64,000 nt of DNA from Cupriavidus necator A5-1. GTDB lineage: Bacteria > Pseudomonadota > Gammaproteobacteria > Burkholderiales > Burkholderiaceae. The notes beneath the pieces were generated by a model that worked only from the letters and a program-made list of their open reading frames with translations, did no database searches and was not told where the DNA came from. This document shows positions 1 to 7,285 of the stretch, piece by piece. The stretch spans positions 3,162,001-3,226,000 of the forward strand of contig NZ_JQLI01000008.1 in NCBI RefSeq assembly GCF_000744095.1, read 5' to 3'. Each line of letters starts with the position of its first letter. Within the stretch, counting starts at the first letter, position 1. Made by a program: the position numbers and the translations under genes.

Positions 1-321
1 TATCGCGGCGCGCCCCCTGTCGCCCTCGCCGCCTTCGACCTCCTGGTCCTGCGCGGGCGGGACATCCGAGACTGGCCCATAGAGAAACGCAAAGCGGCGC
101 TGCAGAAGCTGCTAGGCGGGGTGACCGTTGGCCTGCTGTACGTGAGCGCCGTGGACGATGGTGAATGGCTCTACCAGCATGTGCGGGCCCTCGGCATGGA
201 GGGCATCGTCGCCAAGCGCGCCGGCAGCCTGTACCGGGGCGGCGCATCCGACGACTGGCGCAAGATCAAGGTGCCTGGCTACCACCGCCTAGGCAAGTTC
301 CAGCGTGAACCTCTCGCTTGA
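1..321 (+). CDS. ATP-dependent DNA ligase, C-terminal part (5' end outside window)
   Basis: The reading frame is open from base 1 and ends at TGA 319-321, giving 106 visible residues. They include an AFDLLVLRGRD segment (residues 11-21, motif III region), EGIVAKR (67-73, nucleotidyltransferase motif IV) and DWRKIK (85-90, motif V). These are hallmarks of the adenylation domain of ATP-dependent ligases of the LigD/LigC kind, which seal nicks, often in Ku-dependent end joining. Only about 16 residues follow motif V, so the usual OB-fold domain is missing. It could be a naturally short ligase or a 3'-truncated gene. It converges on the prophage lysis genes. Whether it is host DNA or prophage cargo cannot be settled here. 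Confidence 0.8.
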   Translation, partial: YRGAPPVALAAFDLLVLRGRDIRDWPIEKRKAALQKLLGGVTVGLLYVSAVDDGEWLYQHVRALGMEGIVAKRAGSLYRGGASDDWRKIKVPGYHRLGKFQREPLA

Positions 322-408
322 CTGGTACGGGCGGACTGGCGCTGCGCAGTATTGGGTCCACCCGCGCATCCAGTGTAGTGGAGGGCGTGAAACGCTGGGC
401 TTTGTCGA

Positions 409-633
409 TTAGTCCGCCACCGCCGCATCGGTGCCCTCGTCCGGCTCAATGGACTTTGCGCAGTGATCGCGATCAATCCAGTTCAGGAATCGGCAGAGGA
501 TACAGCCCCATCTCCTGCCCTGCTGCATGGCCTTGCCGGCCCGGCTTGAGATCGTCTCATCGGGACTGCCGCCCGCGATGGTGTTGACGAGCTGGTCGAA
601 GGATATGAGCAGGTTCCAAAGGTAGCGCTTCAT
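409..633 (-). CDS. Small conserved phage protein after the lysis genes
   Basis: A 74-residue protein whose start (633) overlaps the stop of the Rz-like gene by 4 bases, so it is the last gene of the lysis cassette. It contains SPDETISSRAGKA and a cysteine/histidine-bearing stretch (CILCRFLNWIDRDHC). From memory, short proteins with a P-DE-SSR start and a WIDRDHC-type end recur beside lysis genes in proteobacterial prophages, but no function is known to me. Codon use is like the neighbouring phage genes. The 87 bases between it and the ligase gene hold nothing I can identify. Confidence 0.65.
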   Translation of the reverse strand: MKRYLWNLLISFDQLVNTIAGGSPDETISSRAGKAMQQGRRWGCILCRFLNWIDRDHCAKSIEPDEGTDAAVAD

Positions 634-1172
634 GATCCCTCCGCCGGCTTCGTCCCACCCGTCAGGGCGTCGTATGACCGCTCGCAGGCTTGGCCGGCGA
701 TACGGGCGGTGTCTGCGTATTCAGCCAAGATTCCCGCGCGGCGGTCAGCCCTTTCAAGCACGTCGGCAAGCATTCCGATGGGATCGAAGGCTGTCTGGCC
801 TGCGCCGGCAGCGGCGGGATTCTGGCCGGCTCGGCTGGCGGCGAGTAGGTCGGCAACGCGGGCGCGCAGCCGGTCAGCAGCGTCGCCAGCACTGCGAGCG
901 TCGTTGCGCGCAGCCTCAAGTTCCTTCGTTGCGGCATTAGCAATCTCCGTTTGCGCCGCCGTGCGGCGTTGTTCCTCCAGGCGCGCGGCATCGACAGCCT
1001 TGACCTGGTCGAAGGCGGCCAACCTGGCGGCCTTCTCCCGATCGGTCTTCATTTCCTCGATCTGGCCGCCCAGGCGCCAGCCGTTGGTGACCCAGCCGGC
1101 GGCGAACAGCAGCGCGGCCAGCGCCCCGACCCCGATCGCGCGCCACGGTATGTTGGTCGGGATCGGGATCAT
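630..1172 (-). CDS. Rz-like inner-membrane spanin
   Basis: A 180-residue protein with a single N-terminal membrane segment (about residues 9-27) followed by a long charged, alanine-rich helix (about 35-130) with coiled-coil character. This is the layout of phage Rz/DUF2514-type i-spanins, which span the periplasm and fuse inner and outer membranes in the last step of lysis. A small lipoprotein gene is nested inside it in another frame, as in lambda Rz/Rz1. The start ATG (1172) overlaps the stop of the upstream gene as ATGA. Order is holin, lysozyme, small Cys protein, Rz. Confidence 0.8.
   Translation of the reverse strand: MIPIPTNIPWRAIGVGALAALLFAAGWVTNGWRLGGQIEEMKTDREKAARLAAFDQVKAVDAARLEEQRRTAAQTEIANAATKELEAARNDARSAGDAADRLRARVADLLAASRAGQNPAAAGAGQTAFDPIGMLADVLERADRRAGILAEYADTARIAGQACERSYDALTGGTKPAEGS
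662..937 (-). CDS. Rz1-like outer-membrane spanin lipoprotein, nested in Rz
   Basis: This frame lies entirely within the Rz-like gene. Starting at ATG 937 it encodes 91 residues: a basic start (MPQRRNLRLR), a hydrophobic stretch and a lipobox LLTG-C with the cysteine at position 24, then a proline-rich chain (PPAEPARIPPLPAQ). Short proline-rich lipoproteins nested in Rz are Rz1 o-spanins, which sit in the outer membrane and bind the C-terminus of Rz. The frame also extends upstream to 991, but the added residues would put a long arginine-rich tail before the signal, so 937 is preferred. Not verified experimentally. Confidence 0.75.
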   Translation of the reverse strand: MPQRRNLRLRATTLAVLATLLTGCAPALPTYSPPAEPARIPPLPAQARQPSIPSECLPTCLKGLTAARESWLNTQTPPVSPAKPASGHTTP

Positions 1173-1540
1173 GCTTCGTCCACGTCAGGCAGGTCGACGG
1201 TGTGCCCGCTCAGGTGGTGCGTGCTGTCACCGAGGAAGGTGATCTGGCCGGGCTGCGCGCCATTGCATCCAACGAACGAATGGCAGCATCGCCTACCCTT
1301 GGAGCTCTCCCAGTCCTGCAACACACTCGGGGTCAGGACAGGACGCTCAAAATCACCATTGAATCCCCATTTCGGTTTGTTGGCCACGTGGGGCGACGCC
1401 TCCGTTTCGCCAGGAGGGAGCCAGCCAACAGGAATCGTCTTGCCGATGGGCGTACCGTCCGGCCATAAGCAGCCCGGGCAATTGAACCGGATGCCGTAGA
1501 ACTTCCCTTCGCTGTCGCGGACGATCTTGGCCTTGCTCAT
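1169..1540 (-). CDS. Phage protein with CPGC/CHSF motifs (DUF6527-like)
   Basis: A 123-residue protein starting at 1540 behind a good AGGGAGG ribosome site. It has FNCPGC near residue 20 and a second cluster, CCHSF, near residue 85, then FLGDSTHHLSGHTVDLPD at the end. The spaced cysteines and histidines suggest a metal site. Close relatives, from memory, are small prophage proteins between lysis genes, sometimes misnamed ammonia monooxygenase or anaerobic dehydrogenase. I do not know a function. It sits between the lysozyme and Rz genes with 4-base overlaps on both sides, so it is translated with the lysis cassette. Confidence 0.6.
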   Translation of the reverse strand: MSKAKIVRDSEGKFYGIRFNCPGCLWPDGTPIGKTIPVGWLPPGETEASPHVANKPKWGFNGDFERPVLTPSVLQDWESSKGRRCCHSFVGCNGAQPGQITFLGDSTHHLSGHTVDLPDVDEA

Positions 1541-2013
1541 ACCTGCCTCCCTTCGCAGAACGCACGGGCTATTTGGCGCCGCGCCACGAGCCCACGCACC
1601 ACCTTGCCTTTGACGTTGACCCAGAGTGACAGCGCCGCACACGCGCCGGCCATATCGCCTGCATTCGCCTTGCGTGCCATGCTGCTGCTGCAGAACGCCT
1701 CCACGCCGATGTTGTAGGCGGTATCGACGAACGCCACCTTCTGCCCATCGGTCAGCGGCACATGCACGCACCCCATGACGCCCTCGGCATGCCGCGCGAG
1801 ATCGGCGTCCAATTTGGCGGCGCACTCGTTCGGCGTGTAGGTCTTGCCCCAGATCGCGTCTTCTGTCGCGCCGGTGCAGTAGGTGAGCACGCCGCCAATG
1901 TCGCGGTAGGTTTTGTAAACGGTGCCTTCGTTCGCTGGCACCACTTTCATCAGCACTGCAGCGGCCACCACCCCGACGATGGCCACCAGCCGGTTGCGCA
2001 GCGCGGGGTTCAT
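1537..2013 (-). CDS. Phage lysozyme (GH24 endolysin) with N-terminal membrane segment
   Basis: A 158-residue protein. Residues 9-25 form a weakly hydrophobic segment. It is followed by the T4-lysozyme-type catalytic triad with the family spacing: Glu29, eight residues, Asp38, five residues, Thr44. It cleaves the glycosidic bonds of peptidoglycan. An N-terminal hydrophobic segment without a clear cleavage site is what signal-anchor-release (SAR) endolysins have: they are exported by Sec and held inactive at the membrane until the holin or pinholin depolarises it. ATG 2013 is chosen because it overlaps the holin stop as ATGA; an upstream extension of the same frame reads through the holin gene and is not needed. 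Confidence 0.9.
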   Translation of the reverse strand: MNPALRNRLVAIVGVVAAAVLMKVVPANEGTVYKTYRDIGGVLTYCTGATEDAIWGKTYTPNECAAKLDADLARHAEGVMGCVHVPLTDGQKVAFVDTAYNIGVEAFCSSSMARKANAGDMAGACAALSLWVNVKGKVVRGLVARRQIARAFCEGRQV

Positions 2014-2261
2014 TTCCAAATTCCCTTGACCGTCGACCAGGCGGCCACGATGCCCGACACAGCCGCGGCGATATAGCCGATTGGCCGCACGGCCTTGCCG
2101 ATCCAGTTCAGCGCCTTGAATGCCCCGGCCGCCGCCTGGAACGCCTCGACAATGTCGGCAGTGTTCGACTCCACTCGGGCGGTTGCCTCGGTGTTGAGCT
2201 TCAGCTCTGACTCGATCGTGTTGACCCGTGCTACCAACGCCTGAAAGTTTTCTTCGTTCAT
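2010..2261 (-). CDS. Phage holin (single transmembrane segment)
   Basis: An 83-residue protein with a charged N-terminal helix (about 1-60) and one C-terminal membrane segment (PIGYIAAAVSGIVAAWSTV), ending in a short KGIWK tail. It lies directly upstream of the lysozyme gene with an ATGA overlap, the usual place for a holin, which times lysis by permeabilising the inner membrane. The start at 2261 has a GGGGAT ribosome site 8 bases upstream. An in-frame ATG at 2279 would add six residues and cannot be excluded. With a SAR-type lysozyme the partner may be a pinholin; this is inference. Confidence 0.75.
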   Translation of the reverse strand: MNEENFQALVARVNTIESELKLNTEATARVESNTADIVEAFQAAAGAFKALNWIGKAVRPIGYIAAAVSGIVAAWSTVKGIWK

Positions 2262-2312
2262 GGTGTTGATCCCCGTCATAAGCCGCCAACCCGGCGGTAC
2301 TTCATCAAATGG

Positions 2313-2513
2313 TCACGTGCAAATCATCACTACAGGTTGCTGCGCGACCGATACCGCTGGCGCCAACGAGAGCACCTCAATTGCAATCTGAGAGATTCGC
2401 CCCTTCGGATTGCTGATTGACAGCACCTCCGCTATCTCCTGGCTTACGCGCCCCTTCGGGTTCGGAATCGATATGACCTCGACAACAGTCTGGGAATTGC
2501 GGGCTGCAGTCAT
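2313..2513 (-). CDS. Small phage protein built of three 17-residue repeats
   Basis: A 66-residue protein made almost wholly of a 17-residue unit repeated at residues 7-23, 24-40 and 41-57, with consensus SQ-x2-x-EV-[IL]-S-I-x-NPKGR-[VI]. Regular SQ...EVL units of this sort occur in small virion-associated proteins downstream of tail genes in some siphoviruses; that parallel is from memory. It begins just after the stop of the LamG-like tail gene. Function is unknown. The even spacing of short beta-prone repeats suggests a fibrous or solenoid element. Confidence 0.6.
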   Translation of the reverse strand: MTAARNSQTVVEVISIPNPKGRVSQEIAEVLSISNPKGRISQIAIEVLSLAPAVSVAQQPVVMICT

Positions 2514-3521
2514 TTACGCGCACTCCACACCAAACTCGGCAGCATTGAGATTGGTTTTGGTCCAAGCTGCGCTGGTAGCCGGATCTGTTTCGCGAATCTC
2601 GCTGTAGTAGAGTTGCGAAGTGCCGAGCGCCTGCGCGGTACCCGAATAGTCTGTGCCGGCCGAGCGGGTCACAGCCTTCACCAATCGGTCCCCGGCATCA
2701 TCCTTCAGGGCAGCAATGCTCAGTTGCACCCCGAAAATATTGACCGGAGTGTGCGAAATATCGCTGAATCCATAGGTGTCCTTCTGCGTGACGGTGCTAC
2801 TTTCCACGTAGTCGGTAGTGTTCGGCGTCGCATCGTCGACCAGCGTGTAATGCGTGGAGCCCGAACTCGTCGCCCATGCAGCGTTGGCGCCATCCGATGT
2901 CGGATACAAGGTGTCGATGCGGACGTCGCCCAGGAAGTTATTGTTGCTCGATCCACTCTGGTCGCAGACATAGAGGTCATCGAACGTCATAGCGTTGTTG
3001 TTGCCGACCGCCCCTAATCGGATCTGATTTGCCGAAGCATTGGCTGTACTCTTTGTGTCTTGGCCAGTTGCCACGGTTATCCAATCGACTCCATTCACGC
3101 GCACCTTGCACGAGTTGGCCGAGATAGAGTCGGCAATGGTGACTTTGAACTCGATGAAGTAGAAATTGCCAGTTGTAAGCGCAGAAGTTGACGTTCCCCC
3201 AGAAAGCGCCGTGCCATTGCGCGTCACAGACAACGTCCCATCCAAATTCAATCGCAAGTCGCACTGTACGTTGCCAGCATCCAGCAACGTAAATATTACC
3301 TGCGAAGCGAGGGCACTAAAATTTACGGCGCTGCCAACTACAAAGCTGGCACTCGGAGGAAGAGTCTTGATGGCATGCGATGTTCCAGGGACCGACATCG
3401 CGCCGCCGCCGCGCCGTCCTGACGTTGCACCGATGGATACCGCACCGAACAAAGAGGTCCACTTCTTCGTGATATCCGCCGTCGCGTAGTGGTCATACCC
3501 ATCCATAAAGATCAGTGACAT
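2514..3521 (-). CDS. Tail protein with LamG/concanavalin-like fold (possible receptor binding)
   Basis: A 335-residue protein. It opens with a FMDGYDHY segment and reads as alternating short beta strands with many Thr, Ser and Asn and few charged residues, including LRLNLDGTLSVTRNG, FYFIEFKVTIAD and MTFDDLYVCDQSG. These are typical of concanavalin A-like/LamG jelly-roll domains on phage tails. Such proteins are usually distal tail or receptor-binding parts. It is the last long gene of the tail operon, before the lysis genes, which agrees with a tip component. The host ligand cannot be inferred. Confidence 0.65.
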   Translation of the reverse strand: MSLIFMDGYDHYATADITKKWTSLFGAVSIGATSGRRGGGAMSVPGTSHAIKTLPPSASFVVGSAVNFSALASQVIFTLLDAGNVQCDLRLNLDGTLSVTRNGTALSGGTSTSALTTGNFYFIEFKVTIADSISANSCKVRVNGVDWITVATGQDTKSTANASANQIRLGAVGNNNAMTFDDLYVCDQSGSSNNNFLGDVRIDTLYPTSDGANAAWATSSGSTHYTLVDDATPNTTDYVESSTVTQKDTYGFSDISHTPVNIFGVQLSIAALKDDAGDRLVKAVTRSAGTDYSGTAQALGTSQLYYSEIRETDPATSAAWTKTNLNAAEFGVECA

Positions 3522-3531
3522 TCCATTGCCC

Positions 3532-4833
3532 CTATCGAGTTCCTGCTAGCGAAAAGCCGATATCTGCCAGCGTCGCGTCGGGCGTTGCTGGCGCTACCAC
3601 CCTGAGGATGTCGCCGGCAGCGAAGGTCGTCTGCGACGCCATGATGAAAGTCGCGGTCGTGGCGCCCGCTGCGAATCGCATAGTTCCCACGGATGCGCCG
3701 TTCTTCTGGATATCGAAGTCCGTCTGGGCCGTAGCGGCCGTGCCCGCAGCGCCTCGGCTGTTCGTCAGGCCCGCGGGGAAAATGACTTGGCGCGGGAATG
3801 GCAAGCGCACGAGCACCGCGCTTGCCGCCGGTACGCCGTTGTAGGTTCCGCCCACGTCGTAGGGCGGATCGTAGAACTCGATGCCAGTCTCGTCGGATTT
3901 CACCCGCACCGACTTGCCAGCCTTTCCCGAATAGCTGGCAGGCGCATCGCTCAAGCCTGTGAAAGTCGTGGCGCCAACATTTCCCGCCGCCTTCACATTG
4001 GTCCCGTCCTGGTACAACTGGGCAACGCTCCCTTGCGCCACTGCCACACCGGTTCCGGTGGCCCCCTTGATGGTTACCGTGAAGCTCCCGGTGGTGTTAT
4101 TGGTGACAATCCACGCCCGTGGACCGGTACCCAGCGGGACAATGACGTTGATGTTTGCGGTGATAGCGCCCGTCAGGTTTATCACCTGATTGTTTGCCTC
4201 AGTCGCGGTCAACGTCACATCGACTCCACCGGCAACGTCCTTGTTCAGTCTTCCCGTCAGGAATATCCGCGCAAGTTCTCCAAGGACAGCCTTGCCCTCC
4301 CCGGCTTCAAGCCGCTCGTCGAGCGAGTTGTAGGTTGTTCCAAGGGCGGTGCTTATCAGAGCAGCCAGGAAGTCCGCCGCATTCGGGAACACCGGTGCCA
4401 CGCGGGTAATGGCGCCGAACGCTGAGCCGGTCCAGACCACCGAGTAAATAGGCTCTGCCGAGGACGTGACCACATTCGGCTGGCCACCGGCGTCCACTTC
4501 CACGTAGTAGGTGGCGGCCGACTTGCCGGAGAAACTCAAGGTGGCCGCGCTCACCAACTGCAGCACCTTCGAGAGCGAGATGCGCCACGTATAGCCCGGC
4601 TGCATCGTCAGGTTCGACCCGCTTGTCGACGGAGCGAAGCTGCCGTAGCCAATCAGAGCCGTTGACCCGAACATGCCCTCAAACGCCGTGACCGCAGTGG
4701 CAGCGCTGGACGCACCGCCCTGTGTGGCGGCCTGCAGCGCGTCCACGGCGGCCTTGATGATCCCGTAGTTGCCGTTGTGCTTGGAGATGTAGTTGGCATC
4801 ACCGATGGAAAAGGTTGCGAGTTCAATGGTCAC
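3532..4833 (-). CDS. Tail fibre or baseplate-associated protein
   Basis: A 433-residue protein starting MTIELATFSIGDANYISKHNGNYGIIKAAVDAL. Its middle (about 215-280) is rich in beta strands with Thr/Val/Asn (VTLTATEANNQVINLTGAITANI). It then has a FTGLSDAPASYSGKAGKSVRVKSDETGIEF segment, which resembles a hinge found in many phage tail fibres. The C-terminal third is a likely trimeric beta domain (RQVIFPAG, ATATFIMASQTTFAAGDILRV). It overlaps nothing but follows the 151-aa tail protein directly. Fibre function is inferred from composition and gene order. Confidence 0.65.
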   Translation of the reverse strand: MTIELATFSIGDANYISKHNGNYGIIKAAVDALQAATQGGASSAATAVTAFEGMFGSTALIGYGSFAPSTSGSNLTMQPGYTWRISLSKVLQLVSAATLSFSGKSAATYYVEVDAGGQPNVVTSSAEPIYSVVWTGSAFGAITRVAPVFPNAADFLAALISTALGTTYNSLDERLEAGEGKAVLGELARIFLTGRLNKDVAGGVDVTLTATEANNQVINLTGAITANINVIVPLGTGPRAWIVTNNTTGSFTVTIKGATGTGVAVAQGSVAQLYQDGTNVKAAGNVGATTFTGLSDAPASYSGKAGKSVRVKSDETGIEFYDPPYDVGGTYNGVPAASAVLVRLPFPRQVIFPAGLTNSRGAAGTAATAQTDFDIQKNGASVGTMRFAAGATTATFIMASQTTFAAGDILRVVAPATPDATLADIGFSLAGTR

Positions 4834-5289
4834 TTAGCGAATCTCCTGAAGAACGCCGCCCCGGAAGATCGCCGAGGAACCATAAGGCACGACGCCATAG
4901 CCACCGTAGGTGGCCAGCTCACCATAGGACAGCGGCCGACCATCGATCGTGAGATCAACGATGGAGCCCACCGACAGGTCCGCCAAATTGACGTTGACCA
5001 CCGTGTAGGTACCGGGAAGCTCCTTCGAGAAGCCCACCACCTCATACTGGCCGGTGGCAGATCGTCTCAGCCGGCAGGCGTTGCCGGTGTCGGCATAGAG
5101 GAGTTCATCGTTGCCGCGTGCGATCGGCACATTGCGCAGCGGATCCTTCTCGCCGATATCGACGTCAACGGCATAGATGGTGTTCAGGCCGTCCGTTACC
5201 AGCAGCGCTGGCCGGGTCAGGATCTTGCCGTCCATCTCGGCCCTGGCATCACGGATCTGCGCCGAGACCAGATTGGTGAGGATGCTCAT
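4834..5289 (-). CDS. Phage tail protein (unknown role)
   Basis: A 151-residue protein beginning MSILTNLVSAQIRDARAEMDGKILTRPALL and ending in a glycine/tyrosine-rich segment (YGELATYGGYGVVPYGSSAIFRG). Its stop abuts the start of the fibre-like gene at 4833 and its start overlaps the upstream 484-aa gene by 4 bases. Position between the baseplate-hub-like protein and the fibre suggests a structural tail-tip component. No catalytic motif is visible. Confidence 0.55.
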   Translation of the reverse strand: MSILTNLVSAQIRDARAEMDGKILTRPALLVTDGLNTIYAVDVDIGEKDPLRNVPIARGNDELLYADTGNACRLRRSATGQYEVVGFSKELPGTYTVVNVNLADLSVGSIVDLTIDGRPLSYGELATYGGYGVVPYGSSAIFRGGVLQEIR

Positions 5290-6740
5290 GCGACAAACCC
5301 CTGTAGCTCAAGAACCGCTGGCGCGTTGCGTGCCAGGTTGCGGGTGTAGTCAGTGACGCAAAAGCACGTACCGTCCGGAAGCTGCAGGATGTCGCCCGGC
5401 TCGATGCGAGGATCGTCGACGATAGAGGCGCCCCACGACGTCGCGCTGCGCGCTCGGTACGCCAGCTCACGCACCGCCACTGCCTGGGCGTGGGCCTCAT
5501 TCACGATCAGATCATTCTCGATGTCCTCGACGTTCTCGGTCCAAATCGACGCAGCGCTGTTCTTCGCCTCAGTGGTATTGCGGCCGTGCACGAAGTCGTA
5601 TGGCGTGCCCCAGACCTCATAGATCCCGGTGCCGATGGAAGCCAGAATCAGCAGCACCACCAGCTCGGCCGCGCCGTGGACAATCTTGCCGACCGGCGCC
5701 GTCGGCCCGCCAAACGGCGGCGCAATGTCCGGCAGCGCGCTGTACACCTTCATGGCGAGAATCAGCCCGACGAGGGTCGGCGCCCATGCCACCGTGGTCA
5801 GCAGGATCTCGCCACTGGTGGTCGTGAGCTGCTTGTACTCCTCGTCGCAGACGGGCAGCAACCCGCCATTGGCGGACTGTTTGATCACCAGCCTGGTGTT
5901 CTCCGCTCGCTGGGTAGCGTCATCGGAGAACGAGATGCTCTTGCGCTGATGCAGTTGAAAGAACCCAGCCGTGATGGTCGCGTCAGCCAGCTTGGCATCC
6001 TGCTGCGCCACCTTTGTCAGTTGAGGATCCAGCCACTTGAGCCGCAAGCTTGACAGTGCGGGCACTGAGCGGCCACCGCTGACCGCGACAATGCGTGCCT
6101 CATCGAGCACGATGTCCGTTGCGCGCCCAAGCTCGCGAGATTGAGTCGTTAGACGCCCCAGTCCGTCGAAGCGCGGTGCGAGCCCGAGGGGCAGCAGCAG
6201 CTGCTCAAGCATGTCCCAGGCGGTCAGGTCCGCGAGCTGGGTATTGCTATGCATCGTCGTGACTGGCGATGGGGGAAGGATGATCTCGTCATCGTTGAGC
6301 CCGAGTGCCCGTCCGATCTGTCGCGCAATCTCGGTCAGCGGCGTCGCCACGGGGAAGAAGTCCGTCACCCGCCGCACGCTACGCCAGGCCGGCGTGGCAT
6401 CTGGACTACGGGCGGTCAGCGTGAGCCGGCGCGTGCCACGCTCGATCCGATAGTCGTTGACTGATTCGATGATCCCCAGCCACAGGATCTGGCCATCCAG
6501 CTTCAACTCGAGAATCTGCCCGGCCTTTGGTTGGCTGGCGCCGTACAGCTCAAGATGCCAGGTCAGCGAGGCGGAAAGCTCGCGCGGCGACTGGCGCAGC
6601 GTCTCGGAAACGTAGGCCGACAGGTCGATGGCATCGGTGGCAGCACCGGTGCGCACATCACGGATGGATGCCGTCGGGTGGAGAATCAGCGCCACCGTGC
6701 GCAGCGCGTCCTTGTCGACCGGAGACCAGCGCCCGTCCAT
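5286..6740 (-). CDS. Baseplate hub-like tail protein
   Basis: A 484-residue protein. The N-terminal 90 residues (DLSAYVSETLRQSPRELSASLTWHLEL, GQILELKLDGQILWLGIIESVNDY) have the look of the beta domains of gp27/gpD-type hub proteins. They are followed by a GRALGLNDDEIILPP region and a LLLPLGLAPRFDGLGRLTTQS segment found in phage late control/hub proteins. The C-terminal third carries RIEPGDILQLPDGTCFCVTDYTR, another beta module. The hub forms the tip ring below the tail tube. Start ATG 6740 overlaps the previous stop by one base (TAATG), a sign of translational coupling. Confidence 0.6.
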   Translation of the reverse strand: MDGRWSPVDKDALRTVALILHPTASIRDVRTGAATDAIDLSAYVSETLRQSPRELSASLTWHLELYGASQPKAGQILELKLDGQILWLGIIESVNDYRIERGTRRLTLTARSPDATPAWRSVRRVTDFFPVATPLTEIARQIGRALGLNDDEIILPPSPVTTMHSNTQLADLTAWDMLEQLLLPLGLAPRFDGLGRLTTQSRELGRATDIVLDEARIVAVSGGRSVPALSSLRLKWLDPQLTKVAQQDAKLADATITAGFFQLHQRKSISFSDDATQRAENTRLVIKQSANGGLLPVCDEEYKQLTTTSGEILLTTVAWAPTLVGLILAMKVYSALPDIAPPFGGPTAPVGKIVHGAAELVVLLILASIGTGIYEVWGTPYDFVHGRNTTEAKNSAASIWTENVEDIENDLIVNEAHAQAVAVRELAYRARSATSWGASIVDDPRIEPGDILQLPDGTCFCVTDYTRNLARNAPAVLELQGFVA

Positions 6741-7285
6741 TACAGTTTCCCCAGGATGCGCAAGCGCAGTTCAACGTCGAAATTGATGTAGCCTGCCTCA
6801 TTGAAGATCACGTGGTTCAGCGAGATGCCGTCCCCGCCCCCTACAGTCAGCGACACCAACGCCACCTCGTAACCGTTGGCGTTGACGTAGCTGGGATACC
6901 AATTCACCCGCGCTACCGCGGGATCGGGCGGATTCGACCAGTGAGCAACCAGCATGCGCAGCTGATCGACCGTCATCGATAGGCCGCCATCGGCATTCCA
7001 GCGCTCGACCACCTCAACGTCGCGCAGCTTGCCTTGCCAAAGCGTATTCGAGGCCCCGCCGAGGGTGCGCGTGCTTGCCCAGGTCGGCGCGATGATCGCG
7101 TCGCCATCCATATTGGTCCACTGATCGGGCGCCCGCGCGTAGTCGTAGGTGCCGAGTGTTGGATGCACAAGCCGACCATTACCGACTGCTGCGCCGACCG
7201 CCGGCAACACTGAAATCGTGATCTGCTCGGTCCCGGTGGACGCATCGCCTATAGTGAAGCTCGCAGAGCTGGTCAGGACGGTCAT
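6740..7285 (-). CDS. Phage tail protein (distal tail-like)
   Basis: A 181-residue beta-rich protein (ASFTIGDASTGTEQITISVLPAVG, GRLVHPTLGTYDYARAPDQWTNMDGDAII, TLGGASNTLWQGKLRDVEVVERW). Its position between the Ig-like tail proteins and the hub-like protein, and its length, would fit a distal tail or tail-tip connector protein, but sequence alone does not prove it. It overlaps its neighbours by 1 and 4 bases. Confidence 0.55.
   Translation of the reverse strand: MTVLTSSASFTIGDASTGTEQITISVLPAVGAAVGNGRLVHPTLGTYDYARAPDQWTNMDGDAIIAPTWASTRTLGGASNTLWQGKLRDVEVVERWNADGGLSMTVDQLRMLVAHWSNPPDPAVARVNWYPSYVNANGYEVALVSLTVGGGDGISLNHVIFNEAGYINFDVELRLRILGKL

Noticed and set aside
322-640. Search for attL (copy of the tRNA-His 3' end or of the TTCCAAA palindromes)
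   Set aside because: No match of useful length seen by eye; boundary therefore not called.
1169-1825. Longer 218-codon version of the CPGC-motif gene
   Set aside because: The extra N-terminus is the antisense-like reading of the lysozyme gene; the ATG at 1540 has a strong ribosome site.
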